Shown here one piece after another: positions 1 through 6,351 of a DNA stretch of 20,443 nt. The stretch's first letter is position 1. The number at the start of each line of letters is the position of its first letter. The position numbers and the translations under genes were made by a program. Source of the DNA: a virus; IMG/VR virus record IMGVR_UViG_3300027247_000032, positions 1-20,443 of that record; one strand, 5' to 3'. The notes beneath the pieces are model-generated. The model searched no databases. It was not told the origin of the DNA and was given only the letters and a program-made list of their open reading frames with translations.

Positions 1-912
1 TCTCCAGAAGTTAGTAAAGCAGCAGACTCAATGAGTGATAAAGATGCTAAAGATTTTGCATCAACATCTCATAAAGGATTACCTGATAAAATAAAAGAAA
101 TGGTATTGGCTGAATTACGTTCAGTAAGAGCCATTCAAACTGATTATGCTAAAACGTTAGATTCTATTCAACAAAATTTAGAAGGATATAAACAATCTAA
201 GGGAACTCCGCAAGAAAAACAATATGTACAAAAACTTAAAGCTCTAACCGCACAAAAGAAAAAACTTTCAGCAGAATTGGATGCTAAAGTTGGTGATATG
301 TATAAAGATGCCGAATTGAAAGTAGATGAAATGACCACTTCAGATGCAGCTGGCCCATATAACACACCATTTGCGTTTGGTAAAGGTGAGGATGAGAAAA
401 CTAAAGGTAAAAGACAAGCTGATTTAACAGGATATAGTGTAGTTAAAGAAGGTAAATACTATGTAACCTATAACAAAGGTAGAGGACAGGGTAAGGGGTT
501 GGAAAAAGAATTTGATAAAAAAACATTTAGTTCAACCAATAAGCCAAAAGTATTCAATTCATTTAAGGATGCAAAGAAACACGCCGAAGATATGGAAAAA
601 ATGTTTCGCCATTCGATAGGTGGTGGAACGGCATATTGGGTATCAGATGAAAAAATGAATCCAATAAACGAAAATCGTTGGTTAGAATTAAAAAGAGATG
701 AATCTACTGCACAATCTAAGATTGGTAGAGGCATATCTAATATCAATAAACAATTAGCAGAAATGGAAAGATTTCTTAATTGGTATGGTAAAATTAAGAA
801 CGAAAGTGGGGTAGATAATAAAAGTTATTGGAAAAGAACAAATAGTCATATTTATAGTATAAAGGAACGATTACTAAAATTAGACCAAAAAATAAGACAA
901 ATTTCAGAATAA
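1..912 (+). CDS. Unknown phage protein, 5'-truncated (C-terminal 303 codons)
   Basis: The frame is open from the first base, with ten codons before the first ATG at 31, so the true start probably lies outside the window. I do not recognise a named family. Counting from Met31, residues about 25-105 are highly charged and look helical or coiled-coil. A Gly/Pro-containing segment follows (AGPYNTPFAFGKGE, about 110-123), then a basic aromatic stretch (GKYYVTYNKGRGQGKG, about 141-156), a Gly-rich piece (SIGGGTAYWVSDE) and a C-terminal charged helix. No membrane segment or signal peptide is visible. It lies upstream of the prohead protease, where T4-like phages usually carry portal and prohead-core genes, so a virion or assembly role is plausible but only inferred from position. 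Its TAA overlaps the next ATG by one base (TAATG), implying translational coupling. Confidence 0.7.
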   Translation, partial: SPEVSKAADSMSDKDAKDFASTSHKGLPDKIKEMVLAELRSVRAIQTDYAKTLDSIQQNLEGYKQSKGTPQEKQYVQKLKALTAQKKKLSAELDAKVGDMYKDAELKVDEMTTSDAAGPYNTPFAFGKGEDEKTKGKRQADLTGYSVVKEGKYYVTYNKGRGQGKGLEKEFDKKTFSSTNKPKVFNSFKDAKKHAEDMEKMFRHSIGGGTAYWVSDEKMNPINENRWLELKRDESTAQSKIGRGISNINKQLAEMERFLNWYGKIKNESGVDNKSYWKRTNSHIYSIKERLLKLDQKIRQISE

Positions 913-1223
913 TGAAAATAGCTCAATTAAAAGAACTTGTTAAGCAAGTAGTGAAAGAAGAACACGATTATCAGCAATTATTTAAACATATGTTAGATAA
1001 GGCTGGTAAAGATATCTCATCGATGAACGATGATGAAAAAAAGAAATTCTTTAATGCTGTTGATACTGCTTATAAAGCAAAATCGGAAGGTAGATTGAGA
1101 GGATATAATGAAAACTTACCTGGAAATCAGGAAAAGTTAGATACTGATAAAGATGGTGAAATTGAGGCGAGTGATTTAGCAGCATTAAGAGCTAAAAATG
1201 AAGGAGCCAAAAAAAAAAAGTAG
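912..1223 (+). CDS. Small EF-hand/dockerin-like phage protein; zero frame of a probable frameshift gene
   Basis: The product is 103 residues and charged. It begins with a short amphipathic Lys/Glu helix (MKIAQLKELVKQVVKEE), a kind of N-terminus I associate with many marine T4-like small proteins. Residues 77-88 (DTDKDGEIEASD) match the 12-position EF-hand loop: Asp at 1, 3, 5 and 12, Gly at 6, Ile at 8. This suggests calcium binding, although only one loop is present. The zero frame ends in four Lys codons (AAA AAA AAA AAG) followed directly by TAG at 1221. That sequence contains the classic -1 slippery heptamer A AAA AAG, and the -1 frame continues open to 1639. The zero-frame product may therefore be the shorter of two products. 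The start overlaps the preceding stop. Its function is unknown. Confidence 0.75.
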   Translation: MKIAQLKELVKQVVKEEHDYQQLFKHMLDKAGKDISSMNDDEKKKFFNAVDTAYKAKSEGRLRGYNENLPGNQEKLDTDKDGEIEASDLAALRAKNEGAKKKK

Positions 1224-1266
1224 TTAGTGAGGGTGTAATAGAAGGAATCCTTGCAACTATAACCTT
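1201..1266 (+). promoter_or_regulatory. Candidate programmed -1 frameshift site (dnaX-like layout)
   Basis: Three elements occur in the order known from E. coli dnaX. An SD-like AAGGAG is at 1201-1206. An 11-A run (1209-1219) then ends in the slippery heptamer A AAA AAG (1214-1220), in phase with the zero frame. A possible downstream stem begins nine bases later: AGGGT (1230-1234) can pair with ACCTT (1262-1266), ATAG (1238-1241) with CTAT (1257-1260), and AAGG (1242-1245) with CCTT (1249-1252). The zero frame stops at TAG 1221. The -1 frame reads on through a hydrophobic segment into the downstream gene and would give about 242 residues. An assembly error in the A-run or transcriptional slippage could explain the layout equally well. 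Confidence 0.55.
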
Positions 1267-1297
1267 AGCTATATTAGGTAAAGTAGTTATCTATTTT

Positions 1298-1639
1298 ATG
1301 TATGAATTAGCTAAAAAAGTAGGAAACTATGTAAATGGTAACGAAAAATATAAAAAAGCCGTTGCTAAAATATTAGAATCAATATCCAATAATAAACAAG
1401 CTATGAATGATATAGCTAAATTAATGGATAGTAACGATGGAATAAATAATGGGGTTGCAGATAAGATAGTGAGAATGGGATATGTACAAACACTAATAAT
1501 TAAAATGGTGGAAAGTACAAATAGTGAGTTAGATGAAACGGAGTTAACAAATTATTTAAAAACAGCTTTATTAAAAGCTTGGGAAGATAAAGGATTAACT
1601 GATAGAGCAACAGAAAAGGTAAAAAAAGATATAAAATAA
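1298..1639 (+). CDS. Unknown small protein; probable -1 frameshift extension carrying a transmembrane segment
   Basis: From the first ATG the product is 113 residues, largely helical and charged, and of no recognised family. The frame is, however, open back to 1202, and the stretch before the ATG encodes GVIEGILATITLAILGKVV followed by IYFMYELAKK, a clear membrane-spanning helix. No ATG, GTG or TTG lies in frame before 1298, and that ATG falls inside the hydrophobic segment with no SD before it. The simplest reading is that this is the C-terminal half of a fusion with the preceding gene, made by -1 frameshifting at 1214-1220. The fused product would be an EF-hand-like N-terminus, one membrane helix and a helical C-terminal domain. 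Independent initiation at 1298 remains possible. The TAA abuts the next ATG with no gap. Confidence 0.6.
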   Translation: MYELAKKVGNYVNGNEKYKKAVAKILESISNNKQAMNDIAKLMDSNDGINNGVADKIVRMGYVQTLIIKMVESTNSELDETELTNYLKTALLKAWEDKGLTDRATEKVKKDIK

Positions 1640-2230
1640 ATGAATAAAGGATTATTAATAGAGACCCATTTGTTTGAAGCTAAGCTTGTAGAACAAGATA
1701 ACGGAACTTATTTAGTTAAGGGAATCCTACAAAGAGCAGGTGCTCCAAATCAAAATAATAGAAGATATCCTAAAGACATATTAGAAAGAGAGTGTAAGAA
1801 ATACGAACAACTTATTAAAGAAAGAAGAGCATTGGGTGAATTAGACCATCCAGACTCTCCGGTTATTAATTTAAAGAATGTATCTCATAATATTAGAGAA
1901 ATAGGTTGGGATGGAGATGATGTGGTTGGTACAGTAGAAATACTTTCAACTCCATCTGGAAATATCCTTAGAGAACTATTAAAAAACAATATTCGTTTAG
2001 GAATTTCATCGAGAGGACTAGGTTCGGTTAAAGAGTTATCAGACGGGACTGTAATGGTTCAGGAGGACTTTGAATTGGTAGGATGGGATTTTGTATCAAA
2101 CCCATCTACGCATGGCGCATTTATGGCACCAATGAATGAATCAAAGCAATGGGCTAAAGCTGCAGAAGAATGTGGAAAATGGTGTCGTTCACAAGATTTA
2201 ATGAGAGAAATTATAATAGAATTAAACTAA
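1640..2230 (+). CDS. 21: Prohead core protease, T4 gp21-like
   Basis: This serine protease of the T4 gp21 family (herpesvirus/HK97-type prohead protease fold) should act inside the immature capsid, cutting scaffold and shell proteins during maturation. The 196-residue protein is close to the T4 length. Visible signatures are RRYPKDIL (about 41-48), the catalytic-His region GELDHPDSP with His70, and the Ser region GISSRGLGS with Ser123 or Ser124 as likely nucleophile. FELVGWDFVSNPS comes next and is typical of the family after the active site. Near the N-terminus LFEAKL (11-16) resembles the (L/I)xE cleavage motif of T4 protease targets and could be a self-cleavage site; that is inference. It directly precedes small core-type genes, scaffold and capsid genes, as expected for this module. 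There is no recognisable SD. Confidence 0.9.
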   Translation: MNKGLLIETHLFEAKLVEQDNGTYLVKGILQRAGAPNQNNRRYPKDILERECKKYEQLIKERRALGELDHPDSPVINLKNVSHNIREIGWDGDDVVGTVEILSTPSGNILRELLKNNIRLGISSRGLGSVKELSDGTVMVQEDFELVGWDFVSNPSTHGAFMAPMNESKQWAKAAEECGKWCRSQDLMREIIIELN

Positions 2231-2231
2231 T

Positions 2232-2486
2232 ATGGCAAAGTTAATAAATTTAATACCTGGTAGACAAATTAATGTTAAAGAATCCATTGATGATATGGAT
2301 ACAAATTTACCAGCACAAGTAGATAGATTTTTAGAAAGATTGATTACTCAAATTAAAGGGTACAATTTAACAAAGAAAAAAGAGCAGTTGGTAATTGCTA
2401 AAATAATTGATGCATTAGGTATGGATAAATCTCAATTAATGCAGGCTATTACAAAAATTAAGAAAAACGATATTTTAAAAAAATAG
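2232..2486 (+). CDS. Small conserved-looking helical protein in the prohead module
   Basis: This 84-residue protein starts one base after the protease stop. After a short N-terminus it appears all-helical: residues about 27-48 (LPAQVDRFLERLITQIKGYN) and about 52-80 (QLVIAKIIDALGMDKSQLMQ and the following Lys-rich helix). I do not recognise a named family. Position between protease and scaffold matches the place of the small prohead-core genes 67 and 68 of T4, but I see no sequence basis to equate them. It ends in AAA AAA TAG, and the next gene is in the same frame, separated only by the TAG and one codon, so amber readthrough would fuse the two. There is no direct evidence that this happens. 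Confidence 0.75.
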   Translation: MAKLINLIPGRQINVKESIDDMDTNLPAQVDRFLERLITQIKGYNLTKKKEQLVIAKIIDALGMDKSQLMQAITKIKKNDILKK

Positions 2487-2489
2487 CAT

Positions 2490-2966
2490 ATGATAAGGTT
2501 AAAAGATTTACTAAATGAGGAAGATAAGTTACAACAACTTCCTACTGAAATCAAAAAACATTTCTTAGAAATTATTTCTACATTTGGCCAGTTTGGCGAA
2601 CAAATGAATAGAAAATCTGATATTAGAACTATTGCTGAAACATTGGGTGGTATTGCCGATGCAGCACAAGAATATACTTTGAGAGAAGGTGGTGATTGGT
2701 TTGATAGAGTTACCATCAAACGAAATATGAAAGAGTTGAAAGCATTACATGAGAAGTTCCAAACGGAATCAATGGAAGCAAAAGCACAAGAACAAAGAAT
2801 GGAAGCACTATATGAAGATATGGGACATGTATTAAATAGATATTTTGAAATAGCAGATGTATCTGAAGATGTTATGAGACAGAGATTGGGTTTAAGAGAG
2901 AGTAAATCAAATTGTGGATGTAATAAACATCACGATTGTGGTTGTGGAGGACATCACAAACATTAA
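2490..2966 (+). CDS. Unknown helical protein with a Cys/His-rich metal-binding-like tail
   Basis: This 158-residue protein has no family I can name. It opens with MIRLKDLLNEED, a short amphipathic helix resembling the starts of other small proteins here. The body (about 15-135) is predicted helical and rich in Glu, Lys, Met and Gln. The last 17 residues, CGCNKHHDCGCGGHHKH, pack four Cys and six His in an alternating CxC/HH arrangement, which is a strong candidate for binding Zn, Cu or Ni. LRES just before the tail fits the (L/I)xE pattern cut by T4-type prohead proteases, so the tail might be released; this is inference. It lies between protease and bS21 and ends six bases before the bS21 start codon. 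Confidence 0.75.
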   Translation: MIRLKDLLNEEDKLQQLPTEIKKHFLEIISTFGQFGEQMNRKSDIRTIAETLGGIADAAQEYTLREGGDWFDRVTIKRNMKELKALHEKFQTESMEAKAQEQRMEALYEDMGHVLNRYFEIADVSEDVMRQRLGLRESKSNCGCNKHHDCGCGGHHKH

Positions 2967-2971
2967 AAGTT

Positions 2972-3169
2972 ATGTTGATTGTTGATGTAAAAGATGGAAA
3001 CATCGAAAGAGCACTAAAAGTTTACAAAAATAAAGTAAAAAGCGTTAAGCAAATAGAACAACTTAGAAGTAGAAAAGAATTTGAAAAACTATCTGTTTCT
3101 AAGAGAATTCAAAAGTTAAATGCAGTACATAAAGAGAAATTACAAAATTATTTTAATAAAAATAGTTGA
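2972..3169 (+). CDS. rpsU: Ribosomal protein bS21, phage-encoded
   Basis: The 65-residue product reads as a complete bS21 of the Bacteroidota type. It starts MLIVDVKDGNIERALKVYK, continues with LRSRKEFEKLSVSKR, and ends in a basic helix (NAVHKEKLQNYF). The ERALK..K core and the LRSR.EF.K.SV..R block are the family's hallmarks. An in-frame ATG upstream at 2936 lies inside the previous gene and adds residues foreign to the family, so 2972 is chosen. bS21 sits on the 30S platform near the 3' end of 16S rRNA. In Flavobacteriia-type ribosomes it helps occlude the anti-SD. A viral copy could replace host bS21 and bias initiation toward phage mRNAs; that role is inference. It is the last gene before a terminator and the only TGA-terminated gene seen in the window. 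Confidence 0.87.
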   Translation: MLIVDVKDGNIERALKVYKNKVKSVKQIEQLRSRKEFEKLSVSKRIQKLNAVHKEKLQNYFNKNS

Positions 3170-3211
3170 TTTCTTTAGTTTTCTAAAAAATTTATATATT
3201 TATTTCTGAAT

Positions 3212-3237
3212 ATCCTATCTTATATAGGATTTTTTTT
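3212..3237 (+). terminator. Rho-independent terminator after bS21
   Basis: A perfect 7-bp stem, ATCCTAT (3212-3218) with ATAGGAT (3224-3230), has a 5-base loop and is followed by seven T. It lies 42 bases after the bS21 stop and closes the protease-bS21 transcript. The stem is AT-rich, so it may leak. Confidence 0.75.
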
Positions 3238-3354
3238 ATTACAATTAGTTGGTTAATGAATACCCTTCTCTATAAGGCGTGAACGAACAACCAGCAAAAT
3301 ATCATTGAAGTTCCACAATTACAATAACTTCACAGGAACAAAAATCATTTAAAA
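3238..3354 (+). promoter_or_regulatory. Leader region of the scaffold-capsid transcript
   Basis: This 117-base non-coding stretch lies between the terminator and the scaffold start. It contains a possible hairpin with a 7-bp stem, TGAAGTT (3306-3312) and AACTTCA (3326-3332), and a 13-base loop, 22 bases before the ATG. I see no SD at a useful distance. The shared intergenic motif occurs here only as the variant ATATTTATT at 3196-3204, upstream of the terminator. A promoter for the abundant capsid transcript is expected in this region but I cannot place it. Confidence 0.35.
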
Positions 3355-4557
3355 ATGGCAAATTCAAAATTATTGAAAGAAGCAATCGCCGATGCTAAAG
3401 CGGTTAAAGAAACTGCATTAGCTAACGCAAAGCTTGCTTTAGAAGAAGCCTTTACACCAAGACTACAGTCTATGTTAACTCAAAAGTTAAGAGCTGAAGC
3501 TGAAATGGAAGGCGATGAAGAGCAAGTAGATGAAGAACTAGATTCAACAGGAATCGGTTCAGGCACATCTAATCCTACTTTGGATGCACATACCGAATTT
3601 GAAGCCGGTTCAACTGAAACAACATCTGGTGAGCCAGGTGCACAAGTTGACGACTACAAAAAAGTAGCAGACATCAACGAAGAAGAGGGTATGGAATCAG
3701 AACCATCTGAAAAAGATGCTGAAATCGCAGAATTGAAAGCGAGATTAGCAGAATTAGAAGGTGAAGCAGGTTCAGAAGAAGAAAATCCTTTCGCACAAGC
3801 AGAAGGTGAAGATGAAGTGGGCATGGATGACATGGGCATGGATTCTGAAATGGGTGGTGATTCAATGGACATGGGTTCTGACGATGAAGAATCAGAAGAT
3901 GACATGGACTTAGAAGCTATCATCAGAGAATTAGAAGCTCAATTAGGAGATGACGAAGAGGTATCCGAAGAAGAATCTGAAGAAGAAAATCCATACGCAG
4001 CTAACGAAAACTTAGCAGATGGTTCTGAAGCAGGTACTGATAAAGGAGAAACACCTAAAGTAGTTGTAACTAATGAAGAAGCAGACTCAGACGAAGTTGA
4101 CTTAGAAGAAATTTTAAGAGAAATGGAAGCTGATATGAAAGGCGATGAAGAGAAAATGGATGAAGCTGAAGAAACCGAAAAAGACAAGGAAATCGAAGAA
4201 GCTTACAACACTATCAAATCATTACAAAGAACTATCAACGAAGTAAATTTGTTAAACGCAAAATTATTATTCGCTAACAAATTGTTCAGAGCTCATAATA
4301 TGACTAACGAACAAAAAATTAAAGTTATCGAAACGTTAGATAGAACAAAATCGGTAAGAGAGGTTAAATTGGTATTCTCTACATTAGCAGAGAACTTCAA
4401 ATACACTTCAATTAACAAAAACGCTAAGAAAACAATCAAAGAAGGAATCGCTAGTAAAGTAGTTAAATCTACTAAGCCAGCAGTAGCTAGAACAGTAATC
4501 TCTGAATCAGCTCAAATTTCTGATAGATTTAAGAAATTAGCAGGTATTATTAAGTAA
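3355..4557 (+). CDS. 22: Prohead core scaffold protein, T4 gp22-like
   Basis: The 400-residue protein would be the major internal scaffold on which the capsid assembles, later degraded by the gp21-type protease. The N-terminal 45 residues form a Lys/Ala/Glu-rich helix. Residues about 50-285 are extremely acidic and low in complexity, with long Glu/Asp runs and Gly-Met-Asp repeats around 155-180. The C-terminal third carries the diagnostic block INEVNLLNAKLLFANKLFRA, then NMTNEQKIKVIETLDRTKSV, then LVFSTLAENF, matching my memory of gp22 proteins of T4-like phages. It ends in a basic tail (SDRFKKLAGIIK). It is longer than T4 gp22, mainly through the acidic middle. Position immediately before the shell gene is the T4 arrangement. 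Many (L/I)xE tripeptides give potential protease sites. Confidence 0.82.
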   Translation: MANSKLLKEAIADAKAVKETALANAKLALEEAFTPRLQSMLTQKLRAEAEMEGDEEQVDEELDSTGIGSGTSNPTLDAHTEFEAGSTETTSGEPGAQVDDYKKVADINEEEGMESEPSEKDAEIAELKARLAELEGEAGSEEENPFAQAEGEDEVGMDDMGMDSEMGGDSMDMGSDDEESEDDMDLEAIIRELEAQLGDDEEVSEEESEEENPYAANENLADGSEAGTDKGETPKVVVTNEEADSDEVDLEEILREMEADMKGDEEKMDEAEETEKDKEIEEAYNTIKSLQRTINEVNLLNAKLLFANKLFRAHNMTNEQKIKVIETLDRTKSVREVKLVFSTLAENFKYTSINKNAKKTIKEGIASKVVKSTKPAVARTVISESAQISDRFKKLAGIIK

Positions 4558-4584
4558 TTAACAAAAAAAATAAATTAATCCAAA

Positions 4585-6195
4585 ATGGACTTAAAAAAAT
4601 TAATGAACGGCGCGAACCCACAAAGCGTAATGCTTGAGCAAACTCGTGGTTTGAAAGCTAAATGGGAAAAAACAGGTTTGTTAGAGAACGCAGGTTCTGA
4701 TACAACCAAGCATGGTATGGCAGTAATGTTAGAAAACCAAGCAAAACAATTATTAGATGAGGCAACTCGTACAGGTACATCTTCAGGTTCTGAAGAGTGG
4801 GCTGGTGTAGCATTACCTTTGGTAAGAAGAATCTTCGGTTCTATTGCAGCGAAAGAATTCGTTTCAGTTCAACCAATGAACTTACCTTCAGGTCTTATAT
4901 TCTACATGGACTTCAAATATGGTACTGCAGCAGCAGGTAACCCAGATTTCTCTGGTTCATCTTTATTCGGTAATGGTGGAGTTTTTGGTAAAGATTCACA
5001 ATCACCAGCAGGTAACAAATTAGGTTCAACTCAAGTAGCTGAAGGTGGTTTGTATGGTGCAGGTAGATTTGGATACACAATCAATAACGCAACTGCTGGT
5101 ATTGCTGCAACTTTTGCATCAGCATCTTTAGGAGATATTGATTATGATTTTTCAAACGCAACAGTTTCTGCATCTTATGCAGCTAACACTTTGAAAAAAG
5201 TTGTAGTAGCATTACCAGCTGATGCTGATTTTAATGGTATTAGAGCTTTCGAACCAACAACAACTACTGGTTCTGTAACTTTCTACCCACAATATACAAC
5301 TAAGAATGGTTCTAACGTTGAATTTGTTGCAACTGCAACCGGTTTAAGTAACTTAGCAAATCTTGGTGTATCTTTAGCATATCATGTACAACCTACTGAT
5401 ATCACTCGTGGAGATTTTGAAGATAGAGGTTCTAACTTAGCAATCCCAGAGATTGAATTAGAATTGAAATCAGAACCAATCGTTGCTAAGACTCGTAAGT
5501 TAAAAGCAATTTGGACTCCTGAATTGGCACAAGATTTGAACGCATACCACTCTGTAGATGCAGAAGCTGAATTGACTCAAATGTTAAGTGAGTACATCTC
5601 TTTAGAAATCGACTTAGAAATCTTAGAAATGTTACAACAAAACGCTTTCACAACTGAATTTTGGTCAGCAAAAGTTGGATACGATTGGAATGGTGCAGGA
5701 TTCTCTGTAGATTCTGATGCAGTTTCTTCTGGTGCATACCAAAAGAATACTTGGTTCCAGACTTTAGGTATTAAATTACAAAAAGTTTCTAACAAGATTC
5801 ACCAATTAACAATGAGAGGTGGAGCAAACTTCGTTGTATGTTCTCCAAACGTGGCAACTATCTTAGAATCAATGAACGGATTCTCTGCTAACCCAGGTAA
5901 AGATGCAACAACATTCTCTGCAGGTGTAACTAATATCGGTTCTATCTCAAATAGATACGATGTTTACAAAAACCCTTATATGACTGAGAACGTATTATTA
6001 ATGGGCTTCAAAGGTTCTAACTTCTTCGAGACTGGAGCAGTTTACGCACCTTATGTACCATTGATTATGACTCCTTTAGTGTACGACCCAACTAACTTCA
6101 CTCCAAGAAGAGGAGTTATGACTCGTTACGCTAAGAAAATAGTAAGACCAGAATTCTACGGTAAAGTAGTAATTGGTGGTTTAGAAACTCTTTAA
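4585..6195 (+). CDS. 23: Major capsid protein, T4 gp23-like
   Basis: This 536-residue protein is the HK97-fold shell subunit, close in length to T4 gp23 (521). Diagnostic segments are ALPLVRRIFG (76-85), FVSVQPMNLPSGLIFYMDFK (92-111, the gp23 VQPM..P.G..F block) and, after mid-protein, IPEIELELKSEPIVAKTRKL followed by ELAQDLNAYHSVDAEAELTQ. Residues about 115-285 are Gly/Ser/Thr-rich and would hold an inserted, surface-exposed domain. The likely maturation cut is LDE59/A60, which fits the T4 (L/I)xE rule and lies close to the position of the T4 cut (after residue 65); LLE34 and MLE50 are alternatives. It follows scaffold by 27 A-rich bases without an SD, so both are probably co-transcribed. 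Two strong terminators follow it, as expected for the most abundant late transcript. Confidence 0.95.
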   Translation: MDLKKLMNGANPQSVMLEQTRGLKAKWEKTGLLENAGSDTTKHGMAVMLENQAKQLLDEATRTGTSSGSEEWAGVALPLVRRIFGSIAAKEFVSVQPMNLPSGLIFYMDFKYGTAAAGNPDFSGSSLFGNGGVFGKDSQSPAGNKLGSTQVAEGGLYGAGRFGYTINNATAGIAATFASASLGDIDYDFSNATVSASYAANTLKKVVVALPADADFNGIRAFEPTTTTGSVTFYPQYTTKNGSNVEFVATATGLSNLANLGVSLAYHVQPTDITRGDFEDRGSNLAIPEIELELKSEPIVAKTRKLKAIWTPELAQDLNAYHSVDAEAELTQMLSEYISLEIDLEILEMLQQNAFTTEFWSAKVGYDWNGAGFSVDSDAVSSGAYQKNTWFQTLGIKLQKVSNKIHQLTMRGGANFVVCSPNVATILESMNGFSANPGKDATTFSAGVTNIGSISNRYDVYKNPYMTENVLLMGFKGSNFFETGAVYAPYVPLIMTPLVYDPTNFTPRRGVMTRYAKKIVRPEFYGKVVIGGLETL

Positions 6196-6218
6196 TCTTA
6201 ACGGATTAGGATAATCGG

Positions 6219-6250
6219 AAAGAGGGGATAGAAATATCTCCTCTTTTTTT
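6219..6250 (+). terminator. First of two tandem terminators after the capsid gene
   Basis: The stem is AAAGAGGGGATA (6219-6230) with TATCTCCTCTTT (6235-6246): 12 pairs including one G-U, a GAAA tetraloop, and a seven-T tract (6244-6250). It starts 24 bases after the capsid stop. Confidence 0.92.
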
Positions 6251-6283
6251 GTCAAAAATTTAAATAAAATAAAGTAAACTAAG

Positions 6284-6315
6284 AAAGAGTGGTTAGAAAT
6301 ATCCACTCTTTTTTT
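6284..6315 (+). terminator. Second tandem terminator, homologous to the first
   Basis: A 9-bp outer stem, AAAGAGTGG (6284-6292) with CCACTCTTT (6303-6311), surrounds a T-T mismatch, two further pairs and the same GAAA loop; seven T follow (6309-6315). It aligns base for base with the first terminator at 28 of 32 positions, and the outer-stem differences preserve pairing. Confidence 0.9.
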
Positions 6316-6321
6316 ATTTCT

Positions 6322-6330
6322 ATATTTATA
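6322..6330 (+). promoter_or_regulatory. Candidate late promoter element ATATTTATA before the neck genes
   Basis: The motif lies seven bases after the second terminator and 21 bases before the gp13 start, the right place to restart transcription for the neck genes. Its reverse complement is the T4 late consensus TATAAATA plus one T, so orientation is uncertain. A related TGTAAATA follows at 6331-6338. Confidence 0.4.
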
Positions 6331-6351
6331 TGTAAATATAATTGGATTAAT

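Noticed and set aside
2484-2486. Amber (TAG) recoding or readthrough, since both TAG stops (1221, 2484) follow Lys-codon runs and 2490 is in frame with 2232
   Set aside because: No internal in-frame TAG occurs in the long genes, readthrough at 1221 meets TAA after four codons, and both proteins around 2484 look complete. A whole-genome stop-codon survey would settle it.
2432-2719. Minus-strand open frames across the window, for example 2432-2719, 18045-18467 and 18493-18864
   Set aside because: They lie opposite convincingly coding plus-strand genes, have low-complexity or Ser/Leu-rich antisense composition, and show no recognisable motif or start context.
3256-3282. An 8-codon open frame (MNTLLYKA) in the scaffold leader as a regulatory leader peptide
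   Set aside because: It has no SD or supporting attenuator structure, and such short frames are expected by chance.
6289-6351. An upstream in-frame start for the gp13-like gene at 6289
   Set aside because: It begins inside the second terminator hairpin and would add a hydrophobic leader absent from gp13; ATG 6352 gives a start consistent with the family and follows the promoter candidate.
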